64,000 nucleotides of DNA from Artemisia argyi (Eukaryota > Streptophyta > Magnoliopsida > Asterales > Asteraceae). Numbering within the stretch: position 1 is the stretch's first letter; each line of letters opens with the position of its first letter. Location of the stretch: assembly GCA_030686995.1 (NCBI GenBank), contig CM060697.1, forward strand, positions 42,751,015 to 42,815,014, read 5' to 3'. Both the position numbers and the translations under genes were made by a program. Under the pieces are notes generated by a model. It made no database searches, was not told the origin of the DNA, and saw nothing but the letters and a program-made list of their open reading frames with translations. Shown one piece after another: positions 11,208-23,860 of the stretch.

Positions 11208-11610
11208 TGTTAATACAAAAAATGTCAAAAATGTTATTCATTATTCGGTCTTCTCATGTTTTGATAATCACAAAATTTAAAGACATGTTATGTAAAGTTA
11301 CGGTTTATAAGTTTTTAATCGAGGAAACTCGTTTCTTCTACGTAGCTGCTTCAACATCACTTCAGGTATGAACAAACTTTATACCGTCATTAGTTAAGTG
11401 ATCAAAGAATTTTATTTTCACATAAACTTACATTTTTAAGTTTGACAAAACATTTTTACAAAAGTATTTTTGTGTTTTTAAAGAAATGTTTTATTAAGAA
11501 AATAAATTCAAATTCAAACTTTATAACAGCTAGTTTTCCCCCCAAATCAGTTCAGCCTGAACCGGATAAGTTTTCACCACATCAGGACAAAAAGGGAGCG
11601 TTTTGTCGCG

Positions 11611-11701
11611 ACGGTCCCTTAAATAGGTCAACGGTCCCTTAGCGATAAAGGACAATCTGGCATTTAAGGGACCGTCCCTCTCCCTCCTATCGACTATAAA
11701 T
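11611..11701 (+). promoter_or_regulatory. R1 LTR promoter: perfect 14 bp inverted repeat plus TATA
   Basis: ACGGTCCCTTAAAT (11611-11624) and its exact reverse complement ATTTAAGGGACCGT (11662-11675) flank a second partial copy of the arm at about 11631. TATAAAT follows at 11695-11701. The position is consistent with the end of U3. Confidence 0.65.
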
Positions 11702-12132
11702 AATGAACTGTTACACTTCAGAAAACACACTTTCACACACACAAAACTTTCTGGTCTTTGTTCTTTTTATTCTTTTATCACTATAACATGTCGGTATATG
11801 TTTATAAGTGATTTCCTCTTCCGTTAAGTGCAAGAGAAGAACTCTCGACAACTATGAATATTCGAGATGTTATAGGTGTCTACACACAAACGTAACAAGT
11901 GTTACGTGATAGTTTATGTATAATATTTCATTGTTTTCTGACTTGTGTATGAGTCAAGGATGGGTATTTTTGTGTGAACTTGGATGGTGATGTAGTTCCA
12001 AGTATTATATTTGTGTGAGCTTGGATGGTGATGTAGATCCAAGAAGTCTTGTAACTAGATCAGTTCATGTATTTGATGTGAGGAGAGTGATGTCCTAAAG
12101 TGTAGGTTAGGACTTGTTGAGTCATTATATAA

Positions 12133-12300
12133 AGACTTGGATCGGGTGATGATCAAGTGTGTCAAGTGTGTGAAGGCTTGGTTCGGGTGAAGAATCAAGT
12201 GAGTCATGTATGTGAAGGCTTGGTTCGGGTGAAGAACCAAGTATGTCAAATAAATGAAGGCTTGGATCAGGTGAAGATTCAAGTTGGACAAGAGTGCTTG
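12133..12300 (+). repeat. Minisatellite of about 42 bp, four units, in the R1 LTR
   Basis: Four imperfect units share 'ggcttggttcgggtgaaga' and 'atcaagt'. The 42 bp unit length leaves reading frames open, which explains spurious ORFs on both strands. Confidence 0.85.
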
Positions 12301-12711
12301 TTCGTGTGGCCACGTGGGCCTTGGAATAGATTGGTTCTAGCTATGAATAGAACTCGACATTATGCTTAGTACCGTTAAGCCTTGTGTAAGCATGTGTACG
12401 GATTGCTCCGCCTGAAGGAGTGTGTTCATATAGTGATTGATAACTCTCGAGTGTGGTACTCGGGGAGTGGAGTAGACGGAGAGTGAGCTTCGTGCCGAAC
12501 CACTATAAATCGCCGCGTCTCTTGGTTGTGTTCTTTCTTTACTCTTTACTTTACTTGTTTATTTGTGTATGCTAGTAACCAAATTGATATCACATAACTA
12601 ATAGGATTCAACAAGTTTGAAAAAGAAAAATAACCGGACCTAAAACGGCTAAACGCTTTAGAAAATTAAAAAGAAGCGGTGAAACTATTCAACCCACTTC
12701 TAGTTTCTACA

Positions 12712-14204
12712 GATTTATTTGGGCCAATATTTGTGAAAAGTTTGAATAAAAAGATGTATTGTCTAGTTGTCACAGATGAATTTAGTAGGTTCACTTAGGT
12801 TTTCTTTTTAGCAACTAAGGATGAAACAAGTAGCATTTTTAAGTCTTTTATAACAAAAGAAAACCTAGTTAATCATAAAGTTAAAGTGATAAGATGTGAC
12901 AACGGAACTGAATTTAAAGATAGTGTTATGAATCAGTTTTGTGAGCAAAAAGGTACCTCAAGACAGTTTAGTGTTGCTAGAACTGCTCAACAAAATGGTG
13001 TGGCTGAGAAGAGGAATATGACATTAATTGAGGCTGCTAGAACAATGTTGTCAGAATCAAAATTACCTACTACTTTTTGGGCTGAAGCATACAATACTGC
13101 TTGTTTTGTGCAAAATAGGAGTAAAGTAGTTAAGCCTCATAACAAGACTCCTTATGAATTGTTGCATGGTAGGAAGCCTATGATAGATTTCTTAAGACCA
13201 TTTGGGTGTCCTGTTACTATTTTGAATACCATTGATCACCTAGGAAAGTTTGATGAGAAAGCTGATGAGGGTTTCTTTGTTGGATACTCTACCAATAGCA
13301 AAGCATTTAGATTGTTCAATAGAAGAACTAGGCATGTGGAAGAGAACTTGCATGTTAGGTTTAGTGAGAGTACCCCTAATGTAGCAGGAAGTGGACCAGA
13401 CTGGTCGTTTGATGTTGATTTACTAACCAGAACTATGAAGTATGAGCTAGTGATTTCAGGTACCAAAACTAATGAGAATACAGGTACAAAAGTCGATTCT
13501 ATTGCAGGTACACAAGCTAATAAGGTGAATGAACTTGCAATGGAGTACATTATGCTAAGAAAATGGAAGACTAATCCAACTTTCACAGCCAAAGAAAAAG
13601 AGAAAAAGAGTTCGTAAGAAGAAAATGTTATTCATGAAAGCTAGAAGGTGTCAAAGAAGGTGGTGCTAAACCTTCTGATGGTGTTAAAGTGGTCACTAAA
13701 GAACCACAGACAGAAGTTCCAAGTACTAATCTTGGAAGTGACACTAGTAGCACAAACACAGTTACTGCTGCTAAGCAAAATGGTTCTACTACTGCAGAAA
13801 ATAACACTGGCAATAGTAACTCTGTTTCTACTGCTGAGCAAAATGTTTCTGCTGCCATAGGACTTTTTGATGATTTTGATTATCCTGATGATCCTGACAT
13901 GCCTCCTCTAGAAAAAATCTATCCTGCTGCTGATGATGAGTTTGTTGAAGATGCACTATTTGGTGTAGAGGCTGACTTTTGTAATATGGATCCTACTATT
14001 TCTATCAGTCCTATTTCAAGTACTAGAAATTACAATGATCATCATAAGGAACAAATTATTGGAGAGTCACAATCCTCTGTTCAAACAATAAGTCAAACAA
14101 GAGGGACACAAGATCTGTTGAATCAATGTCTCTTTTCTAGAACACTTCAGAAAAGAAAGATCTATAGAATTGCATGTATGCTTGTTTTCTGTCACAAGTT
14201 GAAC
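12712..14204 (+). pseudogene. R3 integrase core and pol linker
   Basis: The translation begins at 'DLFGPI', the start of the copia integrase core. The catalytic triad is visible: Asp in 'VVTDEFSR' (codon at 12775), Asp in 'RCDNGTEF' (12898) and Glu in 'GVAEKRN' (13006), with exactly 35 residues between the last two. Trp is replaced by TAG at 12796-12798. The frame then stays open to TAA at 13615-13617. After a frameshift an acidic Ser/Thr-rich linker continues (about 13689-14204), where R4 inserted. Integrase would join element cDNA to the chromosome in the nucleus; this copy is broken and lacks its N-terminal zinc-binding part within the window. Confidence 0.85.
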
Positions 14205-14209
14205 CCAAG

Positions 14210-16828
14210 TGTAATACCTAAAAATCCTAAACAAATAAAATGACTAAAAATGCCCTTACATTTAAAAATTATTAATAAATACCTATATAATACCAAATAA
14301 TTTCTAACAACTTTGTAATTAATTATATATGATCTAAAATATTTAGGAAACTAGAATAAAATATGAAAACAATTTTAATGCACTACGAATAAATATTTTG
14401 GGTTGTTATCTCTCTGATTTACAAATAATAATTATGAAGTGAGCCCATGTAAATTTTAACCCATATGATTCTTTGGTTTTGGCCCATGTTCGATCCATCC
14501 AACAACCTTATAAGGTTCGGCTTGTTTTCTTTTCCCTACCATGCATATTCATCACAAGAGAAAAATCAGAAAACCCTAACTATTATAAAAACCAATCGGT
14601 ATTATATTTTCTACTACCAATCGATCTAGTTCAAGGTTTAAGGAGTTGTGGTGTTGTGTTCTTGCTTCCATTCGATCCTATAAAAGCTTGGTATCCTTTT
14701 TCATATTCTCGTGTTCTTTTTATAATGCATGCATGGTTTTGAAAACAATATAGATAAATCGATCCAGCTTCGATATGTACATCTATGAATGATATAAAAA
14801 GATTAACATGTAAAACCATGAGCTTATGAAATTATATTAAGCTATAATGAATCGTATAAGGTGTGTTTTAGTTTTCTGCTTGTCGAACAATATATATAAT
14901 CATAAAGGGTTTAAGTTTGTTATGTTACAAATAAAAGTGAGTAAGGGTTTTGTAGTTGAGGTCTCGACAAGAATAAAAGAGGAAGAAAGCATCATGTTTT
15001 GGGTTGGTTTAATTTAGGTCGAGAGCTAGGTCAAACAAAAGAAGGAATTTAGATTTTAGTTGGCTTGAACAAGATTAGGGTTTGGGTTAGTTATTAGATT
15101 TTGTAAATAATGTTAATTATTGAATGATGATTGGTAATAAATGATGTTAATGTTGCTAAGGTTAGGGTTTTGAAAGAAAGATATGGGTCGAATAGGTTTT
15201 AATTAAGTTTAGGGGGTGTTTTGTAAATTTGTAAACTTAAAGGTTAGATGTGTAAACTAAAATAATTAAGGGTTAAGTCGTATAAATTAAAATGGAGGGT
15301 GTAATATGTAGTTTTGATATTATAAAGGTTTAGTTGGTTATATTTATATTGATAAGGATCAAATTGTAATTTTCATAATTTAAGGGTTTACTTTGTAAAT
15401 TTCTAGAATATAAAGATTAATTCGTAATATATGAAAGTCAAGGGTGTAATTTGGATAAATGTGAAACTTATGATAATTACATTTAAAACCTTGTAATTTA
15501 GTTTAATTACACTTTGAACCATAAAATATTAATAAAAGTTATAATTAAACCCCAGAAATTATATTAATAATTTACTTAATAAATAATTTAATAATTATAT
15601 GAAATCTTACTAAATATGTAAAATTAGTATTTATGGAAACTTTCTTAATATGGAAACTTTCTAAATAAGGAAACTTAGTAAATTAGGCAATCTGTTTAAA
15701 ATAGAAAGATAACTTAAAATCAGTAATCTAAGTATAATGAAGTGTTTGTAATAATGGTTTATCATTCCTTTAGGTTCTGCAAGGCAGGAGTGATCTTTTG
15801 GTTCTCTATTTGATTATTTATTCATTTTGCTTTTGGAATAAGGTACATATATTCTGACCATTTCAGTAAATGTTTCTCATGATCTCTTTTCCTTTGCTAT
15901 CTTTCATTCTGATTATGGTTCCCTATGCCATTGCTCTGAAACCCTTTTGTTTTCTGAACATTTTCTGTGATGAACCTTTGTTTTATCTGAACCTTCTGAT
16001 TTGGACTTCTGATTTAACTTTCTAATTTGGACTTTATGATATGAAACTCTGATATGTGTTTCTGATCTGAGAATTATGATGACGTATGATTTGTATCATT
16101 TTATGATATTCTGTCTGGTCTATTCTAGTTTGACACCCGAGCCATTTTCACTCGGCATGGGGGTTCCATGTCCGTGTCAGTGATGCACCTCTGGTATGAA
16201 TCTAAGGCAATAGAGTGATGTTTTTCCACGTCCCCTTTCTGTTATATTATGTGCACACTTTATGATATTATTTATTATGGCCAATTTGATTTCCGTGGGG
16301 GCGTATGTATGCATCCTAGATCTATTATCTGTTATCCGTTATATGTTATATGCTATCTGGTGATTGATGCTGCGTGCATGCACGTCCTTCCCAACTTTGT
16401 TAGGTCTCCCTTACATATGTTGCCTTATGTGTGATTATGATTATGATATATTATCTATTTCTGGGCTCGTGGTAAATGACTATCCTTTACTTTTATCTTT
16501 ATTACTGTTCTCAGTTACTTTGATTATATTTCAATTATTTCCGTTACACCATAATCTGTATCTGTTTCTGTTTCATATTACTTTGTTGTTAAATCTGTTC
16601 ACTGGGCTTTTGAAGCTCAACCGCATTTCTTTTCTCCGCGACATGTATTCAAGATAGCTTTGGGGATAGCTTTCTGTGATTAAGAGTAGAGCTGAGTGCA
16701 TACATGACCATAGTTATCTTATATTAAAGTTATGTATGTCAGACTTCCGCTTTTGTTTATTTATGAATGCTCTGATGTGAAACCATATTATTGTAACATC
16801 TTTACCCTTGTCTGGTTGGGGTGTTACA
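14210..16828 (+). repeat. R4 left (5') LTR
   Basis: TGTAATACC start and GTGTTACA end, matching 20741-23326 with many small differences. It is AT-rich with no supported gene; short ORFs inside it are not conserved between the two copies. Confidence 0.92.
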
Positions 16829-16833
16829 GTTTA

Positions 16834-16844
16834 TGGTATCTGAG
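16834..16844 (+). other. R4 primer binding site
   Basis: TGGTATCTGAG, five bases after the LTR, is a one-mismatch form of the initiator tRNA-Met PBS. Confidence 0.75.
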
Positions 16845-16974
16845 ACATGTTAGGACCCTTTGAGCTTAGGCTATGACCTGTTAGGATTGGGTAGACATTA
16901 CATTTCCTTCTGCGTACTTTTCTTTCCGTACCCTACCATATTTAGATCTTGCTAATCGTTTGATAGTCGTTCAG

Positions 16975-17520
16975 ATGGTTAACACTCGCCGTTCTAGTTC
17001 ATCCGGTGGAAACACAAAGAAATGGAGGCTCACATTGTTAAGGATACTCAAAGACAGGTGGGACATTTTAAAGGGAAACGTTAGACTACCGTTGTTGCTA
17101 TGGTGCAAGAGGATTGGTAGAGAGAAGCGAACTAACAAAAGGATTTAATTCCCATCCAGTATGTTTCCGTGTGTGATTGAGGAAAAGTTGGTTTTAGAGA
17201 ATGTGGATGGGATAGAGCTAAGAAGATATGAAACCAAGGTGATTAATGAAGATGGTCACATTACTAGGTATCCGGGAAGGTGCACCAAATTCCTAGAAGA
17301 AGGAGGAGTGTTTGGTGTTCGACCTCGTAATCGGCATGAGTCTGTAGATCATATGGAGGAAGGAGAAAGAAGCCTCAGAAGTGGTTTTGCTAGTCGTCTA
17401 TTACCACAGCATGAGGGAAACCGGAATGGATGGCTAAGTAAAGAAGAAGAAGATGAGGAAGAGAATGAGGTGGACTCGGATCTAGAGTCTACGATGACTA
17501 GCAGATTTAAAGCAAGTTGA
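16975..17520 (+). pseudogene. R4 gag relic
   Basis: The ATG at 16975 begins 'MVNTRRSSSSGGNT', a start typical of chromovirus Gag. The frame then breaks and a 119-codon frame (17161-17520) follows that I cannot align to a Gag domain. No CCHC zinc knuckle is visible, so most of the nucleocapsid part is missing. From 17521 to about 18069 I see no coding signal. Confidence 0.5.
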
Positions 17521-18069
17521 GTGAGAAGGGGTTCGTGTTCGCGATTAGTTTCCTTATTTTCAATGATTCTGATGTTAGACTTTGATGTCATTATTGTTTT
17601 CATGATTTCACCGATGTGATTGAATCTTGTGATTATTAAATTCTCCTTTAGAAAGTTTCGTCTTATGACAATCCTGCGTATGTGTTAAGTTTATAGCTAT
17701 GAGAATGTTGGAAAATTTTGGTAGTATTGGTGTAATTGTTCATGTACTCTATTATGATAAGTCTGTTAGATTTCCGTTGCTTTCTGATAAGTTTTGTTTT
17801 CTGTTCAACCTTATCTATGATGATCGTGTTGTTGAATCCTGGGAGAGGAGAAGTATTCTTGTGTTGCTATTAAATTGCTTATTTCACAACTTGAGATAAA
17901 GTATGGCCATCATCAGGGCATATTTTTATGATGCTAGTATTAAGACATCCGGCCAACGTGAAAATACTTACATCATATAGTGTGCACTTATTATGATCAT
18001 AAGATATTTCGGGAAGTTTTTTAGAAGTATTAGGTGTCTGTTAATTGGAATATTCATGATTGGTGAGAC

Positions 18070-20671
18070 TTGAGAATTCATTCTACCTATGTCTATGTTC
18101 TGCCTTCATTCTTAGATATCTGGGTACGTTTGAACTCTCGTCGTTTATGTATTGAATACCGTGAACTTAATCATATCACTATTCGTAATCGTTATCCTCT
18201 TCCGCGTATTGATGCTTTGTTTGACCAATTGCAAGGAGATAAATTCTTTACTAAGATTGATCTGAGATCTGCTTATCATCAACTTCGTGTGAAGGAGCAA
18301 GATATTCCAAAGACTGCATTTCGTACCCGTTATGGTCACTATGAATTTCTGGTTATGCCTTTTGGTTTAACAAACGCTCCTACAGTATTTATGGATCTGA
18401 TGAATCATGTTTTCCACGAGTATCTTGATAAGTTCGTTACATTCTGGTTTATTCTAAGTCGGAAGAAGAGCATGAGCAACATCCATGGATTGTATTGGAG
18501 ATTCTTAAATAGAAGAAGTTGTATGCTAAATTTTCAAAGTGTGAGTTCTGGTTAAAACAAGTTGCTTTCCTTGGTCATGTGGTGTCTGCAGATGGAATCA
18601 CCATGAATCCATCTAAGCTTGAGGCTATCACCAAGTGGCCGAGACCTACTAATGTGACTGAGGTTAGAAGTTTTTACGGGTTTTGCTAGTTATTATAGAT
18701 GGTTTGTTGAGGGTTTCTCTCGACTAGCTTTGCCACTAACACAGTTGATGAGAAAGGGTGAGAAGTTTGAATGGACGGATGAACGTGAGTAGAGTTTGAA
18801 GAGTTGAAACGGAGGTTGGTGTCTGCTCCTATATTAACTCTTCCATCGGGTTCTGGAGGTTTTTAGATCTATAGTGTTGCATCAAAGAAGGGTTTGGGCT
18901 ATGTTTTGATGTAAAATGGGATGGTGATTGCTTATGCTTCGAGACAACTGAAATCTTATGAGGAGAATTACCCGACCCATGATCTTGAATTAGCTGCTGT
19001 AGTTTTGTATTGAAATTTTGGAGACATTATTTGTATGGTGAAACGTGTGATATCTTTACCGATCATAAAAGTCTCAGGTATATTTTCACCCAGAAAGAGC
19101 TTAATATGAGACAAAGGAGATGGTTGGAACTTCTTAAAGATTATGATACTAATATTCAGTACCATTCGGGCAAGGCTAATGTGGTTGCTGATGTCCTTAG
19201 TCAGGAATCTGGGATGGATGCAAGTGTTGAGATTAAACCCCGAATTCTTAATGATTTAGAGCGGTTGGATGTTGAATTGTGTGTACGAGGTTCTGGTGGA
19301 TATTGGGCTAGTATGAAGGTAGAGTCCAATCTTATGCTACAGATTAAGGAGGCTCAGAAGGATGACAGTGAGCTGTGGGCTATAGTACAGAATGTTGAAG
19401 AGGGTAAACAGACTGAATTCATAGTTGATGATGATGGAGTTATTTAGTATGAATATTGACTGTGTGTTCCAAACGATTTGGTACTTTGTGAGAAGTTAAG
19501 ACAAAAGCTCATAGTTCTCCATTTACTATTCATCCTTGTTCTACCAAGATGTACAGATATTTGAAACAGTACATTTGGTGGAATGGTATGAAACAAGATG
19601 TAGCTACGTTTGTGTTGAAGTACATGATCTGTCAGTAGGTCAAGATTGAACATCGGAGAGCTAGTGGGTTGTTATAGCCATTAGAGATTCCTACATGGAA
19701 GTGGGATGAGACATCTATGGACTTTGTGACAGGGTTACCTACTACTCGGAAGAAACATGATGCGATTTAGGTAGTTGTTGATCGGCTAACCAAGTCTGCT
19801 CATTTCTTACCTATTAGAAAAGAGTATGGTATTGGTAAATTGGCGGAGTTATTCCAACAGGAAATTGTTAGACTTCATGGTACTCCGACATCTATTGTGT
19901 CTGATAGAGATCCACGGTTTACTTCTAGGTTTTGGAAGGGTTTGCAGGAAGCTTGGGGAACTCGTCTTAAATTCAGTACAACATTTCATCCTCAAATAGA
20001 GGGTCAGTCAGAAAGGACCATTCAGACCTTGGAAGATATGTTAAGGGCTTGTGCATTGGAATGGGTTGGTAATTGGGATGAATACTTGTGCTTGGTGGAG
20101 TTTGCCTACAACAATAGTTGGCATGCTTGCATCAAGGCAACACCTTTTGAACTCTTGTATGGAAGGAAATGTAGAGCACCTTTCCATTGGAATGAAGTGG
20201 GTGAACGTTTGATTGAAGGTCTAGAATTGATCGAGATCACTAATGAGAAATTAGCTGTTGCTAAGGAGAAGCTGAAAGAGGCTAGATCTCGGTAGATGAG
20301 TTTTGCTGAAAAGCATTGACGTGATTTAGAGTTTCAGGTTGGAGATCGTGTATTTCTACAAGGTTTTGCCGTTCTGAGGAGTGAAATGTTTTAGGATCAA
20401 GGGCAAGCTCAGTCCGCGATATATTGGTCCGTTTGAGATTCTGGAAAGTATAGGAGAAGTTTCTTATCATTTAGCACTTTCTCTACAGTCATCGCATGTT
20501 CATGATGTTTTCCATGTATCCCTTCTGAGGGGGTACAAATATCATCCATTACATATTGCTTCCTACCCGTTTGATCAGATTCAACCTGATATGACTTTGT
20601 CTGAGGAACCTGAAGCTATCTTAGATAGGCAAGAAAAAGTCATGAGAAATCAAGTTTTCCTGTTTGCATAA
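18070..20671 (+). pseudogene. R4 pol relic: RT, RNase H, integrase, C-terminal domain
   Basis: Reverse transcriptase is recognisable from '[20 protein letters not shown]' (about 18145) through 'MPFGLTNAP' and 'FLGHVVS' (about 18570). The segment that should carry the FxDD catalytic pair, after 'YLDKFV' near 18435, is deleted. RNase H follows ('[14 protein letters not shown]', about 19051), then an integrase core with Asp in 'VSDRDPRFTSRFW' and Glu in 'GQSERTIQTLED' (19840-20295). A C-terminal part (20381-20671) shows 'LSPRYIGPFEILE' and 'FHVSLL', usual before a chromodomain, but is cut off before it. Many stops and frameshifts separate these blocks, so the copy is inactive. Confidence 0.88.
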
Positions 20672-20726
20672 TTTGATATTTCTCCGTCTATTTGCATTTC
20701 TATTTCACGGAAGGAATTTTCTTTTT

Positions 20727-20740
20727 AGAGGGGAAGAAGT
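20727..20740 (+). other. R4 polypurine tract
   Basis: AGAGGGGAAGAAG lies immediately before the 3' LTR start at 20741. Confidence 0.75.
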
Positions 20741-23326
20741 TGTAATACCTAAAAATCCTAAATATATAAAATGACTAAAATGCCTTTACATTTAAAAATT
20801 ATTAATAAATACCCATATAATACCAAATAATGCCTAACAAGTTTGTAATTAATTATATATGATCTAAAATATTTAGGAAACTAAAATAAAATATGAAAAC
20901 TATTTTAATGCATTATGAATAATTATTTTGGGCCGTTATCTCTCCGATTTACAAATAATAATTATGAAGTGAGCCCAAGTAAATTTTAACCCACATGATT
21001 CTTTGGTTTTGGCCCATGTTCGATCCATCCAACAACCTTATAGCATTCAGCTTGTTTTGTTTTCCCTGCCATACGTATTCATCACAAGAGAAAAATAAGA
21101 GAACCCTAATCGGCATTATATTTTCTACTACCAATCGATCCAGTTCAAGGTTTAAAGAGTATTGATGTTGTGTTCTTGCCTTCATTCGATTCTATACAAT
21201 CTTGGTATCCATTTTCATCTTCTCTTGTTCTTTTTATATATGATACGCATGCATGGTTTTGAAAACAATATATATAAATCGATCCAGCTTAGATATGTAT
21301 ATGTATGCATGATATAAAAAAGATTAACAAGTAAAACCATGAGCTTATAAAACTTTATTGAGCTATAATGAATTGTATAGGGTGTGTTTTGGGTTTCTGC
21401 TTGTCGAACGATATACATAATCATAAAGGGTTTGAGTTTGTTGTGTTACAAGAAAAGTGGGTAAGGGTTTTGTAGTTGAGGTCTCGACAGGAACAAAAGA
21501 GGAAGAAAGCATCATGTTTTGGGTTGGTTTAATTTGGGTCGAGAGCTAGGTCAAACAAAAGAAGGAATTTAGGGTTTGGCTGGCTCGAACAAGATTAGGG
21601 TTAGGGTTAGTTATTAGATTTTGTAATTAATGTTAATTATTGAATGATGATTGGTAATAAATGATGTTAATGTTGCTAGGGTTAGGGTTTTGAAAGAAAG
21701 ATACGGGTCTAATAGGTTTTAATTAAGTTTAGGGGGTGTTATGTAAATTTGTAAACTTAAAGGTTAGTTGTGTAAACTTAAATAGTTAAGGGTTAACTCG
21801 TATAAATTAAAATGGAGGGTGTAATATGTAATTTTGATATTATAAAGGTTTATTTTGTTATATTTATATTAATAAGGATCAAATTGTAATTTTCATAATT
21901 TAAGGGTTTAGTTTGTAAATTTCTAGAATATAAAGATTAATTCGTAATATATGAAAGTCAAGGGTGTAATTTGGATAAATGTGAAACTTATGATAATTAC
22001 ATTTAAAACCTTTTAATTTAGTATAATTATATTTTTAACCCTAAAATATTAATAAAATAATAATTAAACCTTAAAAAGTATATCAATAATTTACTTAATA
22101 AATAATTAATAATTATATGGAATCTTACTAAATACGTAAAATTAGTATTTATGGAAACTTTCTTAATTTGGAAACTTTCTGAATAATGAAACTTAGTAAA
22201 TTAGGAAATCTGCTTAAAATAGAAAGATAACTTAAAATCAGTAATTTAAGTATAATAAACTGTTTGTAATACTGGTTTGTCATTCCTTTAGGTTCTGCAA
22301 GGCAGGAGTGCTCTATTGGTTCTTTGTTTGCTTATTTGTCCGTTTTGCTTTTGTAATAAGGTACAGATATTCTGACATTTTCAGTAAAGGTTTCTCATGA
22401 TCTCTTTTCCTTTGTTATCTTTCATTCTGTTTAAGGTTCCTTATGTCATTGCTATGAAACCCTTTTGTTTTCTGAACCTTTTCTATGATGAACCTTTGTT
22501 TTATTAGAACTTTCTGATTTGGACTTCTGATTTGACCTTATGATTTGGACTTTATGATATGAAACTCTGATATGTATTTCTAATCTGAGTATTATGATGA
22601 CCTATGATCTGTATCATTTTATGATATTCTGTCTGACCTATTCTAGTTTGACACCCGAGTCATTTTCACTAGGCAAGAGGATTCCATGTCCGTGTCAGTG
22701 ATGCACCTCTGGCATGACTCTAGGGCAGTAGAGTGATGTTCTGCCACGTCCCCTTTCTGTTATATTATGTGCACACTTTATGATATGATTTATTATGGCC
22801 AATCTGATTTCTGTGGGGGCGTATAGATGCATCCTAGATATGTTATCTGTTATCTGTTATATGTTATCTGGTGATTGATGTTGCGTGCATACACGTCCTT
22901 CACAACTCTGGTAGGTCTCCCTACATATGTTGCCTTATGTGTGATTATGATTATGATATATTATCTGTTTCAGGGCTCGTGGTAGATGATTATCCTTTAC
23001 TTTCATATTTATTTATGTTATTAGTTACTTTGATTATATTTCAGTTATTTCCATTACATCATATTCAGTATCTGTTTCTGTTTCATATTACTTTGTTGTT
23101 ATATCTGTTCACTGGGCTTTTGAAGCTCAGCCGCATTTCTTTTCTCCGCGGCAGGTATTCAAGATAGCTTTCTGGGATTGAGAGTAGAGCTGAGTGCAGA
23201 CTTGACCATAGTTATCTTAGATTAAAGTAATATATGTAAGACTTCCGCTTTTGTTTATTTATGAATGTTGTAATGTGAAACCATATTATTGTGACATCTT
23301 TACCCTTTTCAGGTTGGGGTGTTACA
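20741..23326 (+). repeat. R4 right (3') LTR
   Basis: Copy of 14210-16828, ending GTGTTACA at 23326 and followed by the TSD CCAAG. Confidence 0.92.
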
Positions 23327-23331
23327 CCAAG

Positions 23332-23855
23332 AATGTCTACAAAGCTCTACAATATCCAAGCTGGGTGGAAGCTATGCAGGAAGAGCTTCTGCAATTCAAG
23401 CTACAAGAAGTTTGGAATTTGGTGGATTTGCCTAATGGTAAGAAGGCCATTGTTACTAAATGGGTGTTTAGATGCAAAAAGGATGACGGAGGTATAATGG
23501 TCAGAAACAAGGCAAGGTTACTGGCAAAAAGATACACTCAAGAAGAAGGAATTAATTATGATGAAGTATTTGCTCCTGTTGCAAGAATAGAAGCTATCAG
23601 ATTGTTTTTGGCTTATGCTTCATACAAGGATTTTCTAGTGTATCAAATGGATGTTAAGAGTAATTTTCTGTATAACAATTGAACAAGAGGTTTATATTTC
23701 ATAACCACCTAGTTTTGAAGACCCTGACTTTCCTGATAAGGTTTACAAGGTGGAGAAGGCAATTTATGGCTTGCATCAAGCTCCAAGGGAATGGTATGAA
23801 ACTCTGTCAACTTATCTGTTGGACAATGGGTTTTACAGAGTCAAAATTGATAAAA
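23332..23855 (+). pseudogene. R3 reverse transcriptase, N-terminal part
   Basis: Copia reverse transcriptase (RVT_2 type) continues from the R3 linker: '[12 protein letters not shown]', '[17 protein letters not shown]', '[16 protein letters not shown]', 'YQMDVKS.FLYN'. A frameshift near 23680 and a TAA in the next block interrupt it before 'KVYKVEKAIYGLHQAPREWY' and 'DKTF'. R5 is inserted at this point and the frame resumes at 35354. Confidence 0.88.
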
Positions 23856-23860
23856 CTTTT

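Larger units (their letters stand above)
1..12711 (+). mobile_element. R1: Ty1/copia element without pol, 5' LTR mostly off-window
   Basis: The element runs from the last bases of a 5' LTR (1-30), through a PBS, a decayed gag, an intron-like segment, a decayed extra ORF and a polypurine tract, to a full 3' LTR ending in CA at 12711. No integrase, reverse transcriptase or RNase H homology is visible between gag and the extra ORF, so this copy is non-autonomous. It is interrupted by R2 (3296-9596). On its right it abuts integrase codons of R3 directly, so I infer that R1 inserted into R3. The expected TSD at 12712-12716 (gattt) cannot be confirmed because the left flank is off-window. LTR style and gag resemble R7. 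Confidence 0.8.
11208..12711 (+). repeat. R1 3' LTR
   Basis: Begins TGTTAATAC directly after the PPT and ends in ...TTTCTACA. It contains a dyad-TATA promoter (11611-11701), a 42 bp minisatellite (12133-12300) and the 'ccgaaccactataaat' segment also present in the R7 LTR. Its end matches window bases 1-30. Confidence 0.85.
14210..23326 (+). mobile_element. R4: Ty3/gypsy chromovirus-like element, decayed
   Basis: LTRs of 2619 and 2586 bp (TGTAATACC...GGTGTTACA) flank gag and pol relics in order gag, reverse transcriptase, RNase H, integrase and chromodomain-side sequence. A TSD of CCAAG at 14205-14209 and 23327-23331 fixes the ends, and the R3 pol frame resumes directly after it. A tRNA-iMet-like PBS and a PPT are present. 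LTR length and the integrase C-terminus suggest the Tekay/Del group, which I have not verified. Confidence 0.93.

Noticed and set aside
12055..12369. Overlapping ORFs on both strands near 12.2 kb
   Set aside because: The 42 bp minisatellite unit is a multiple of three and keeps frames open by chance.
13236..13592. 118-codon minus-strand ORF
   Set aside because: Shadow of the R3 integrase in antisense, with no domain of its own.
17349..17603. Ser-rich minus-strand ORF
   Set aside because: Antisense of a Glu-rich stretch in the R4 gag region.
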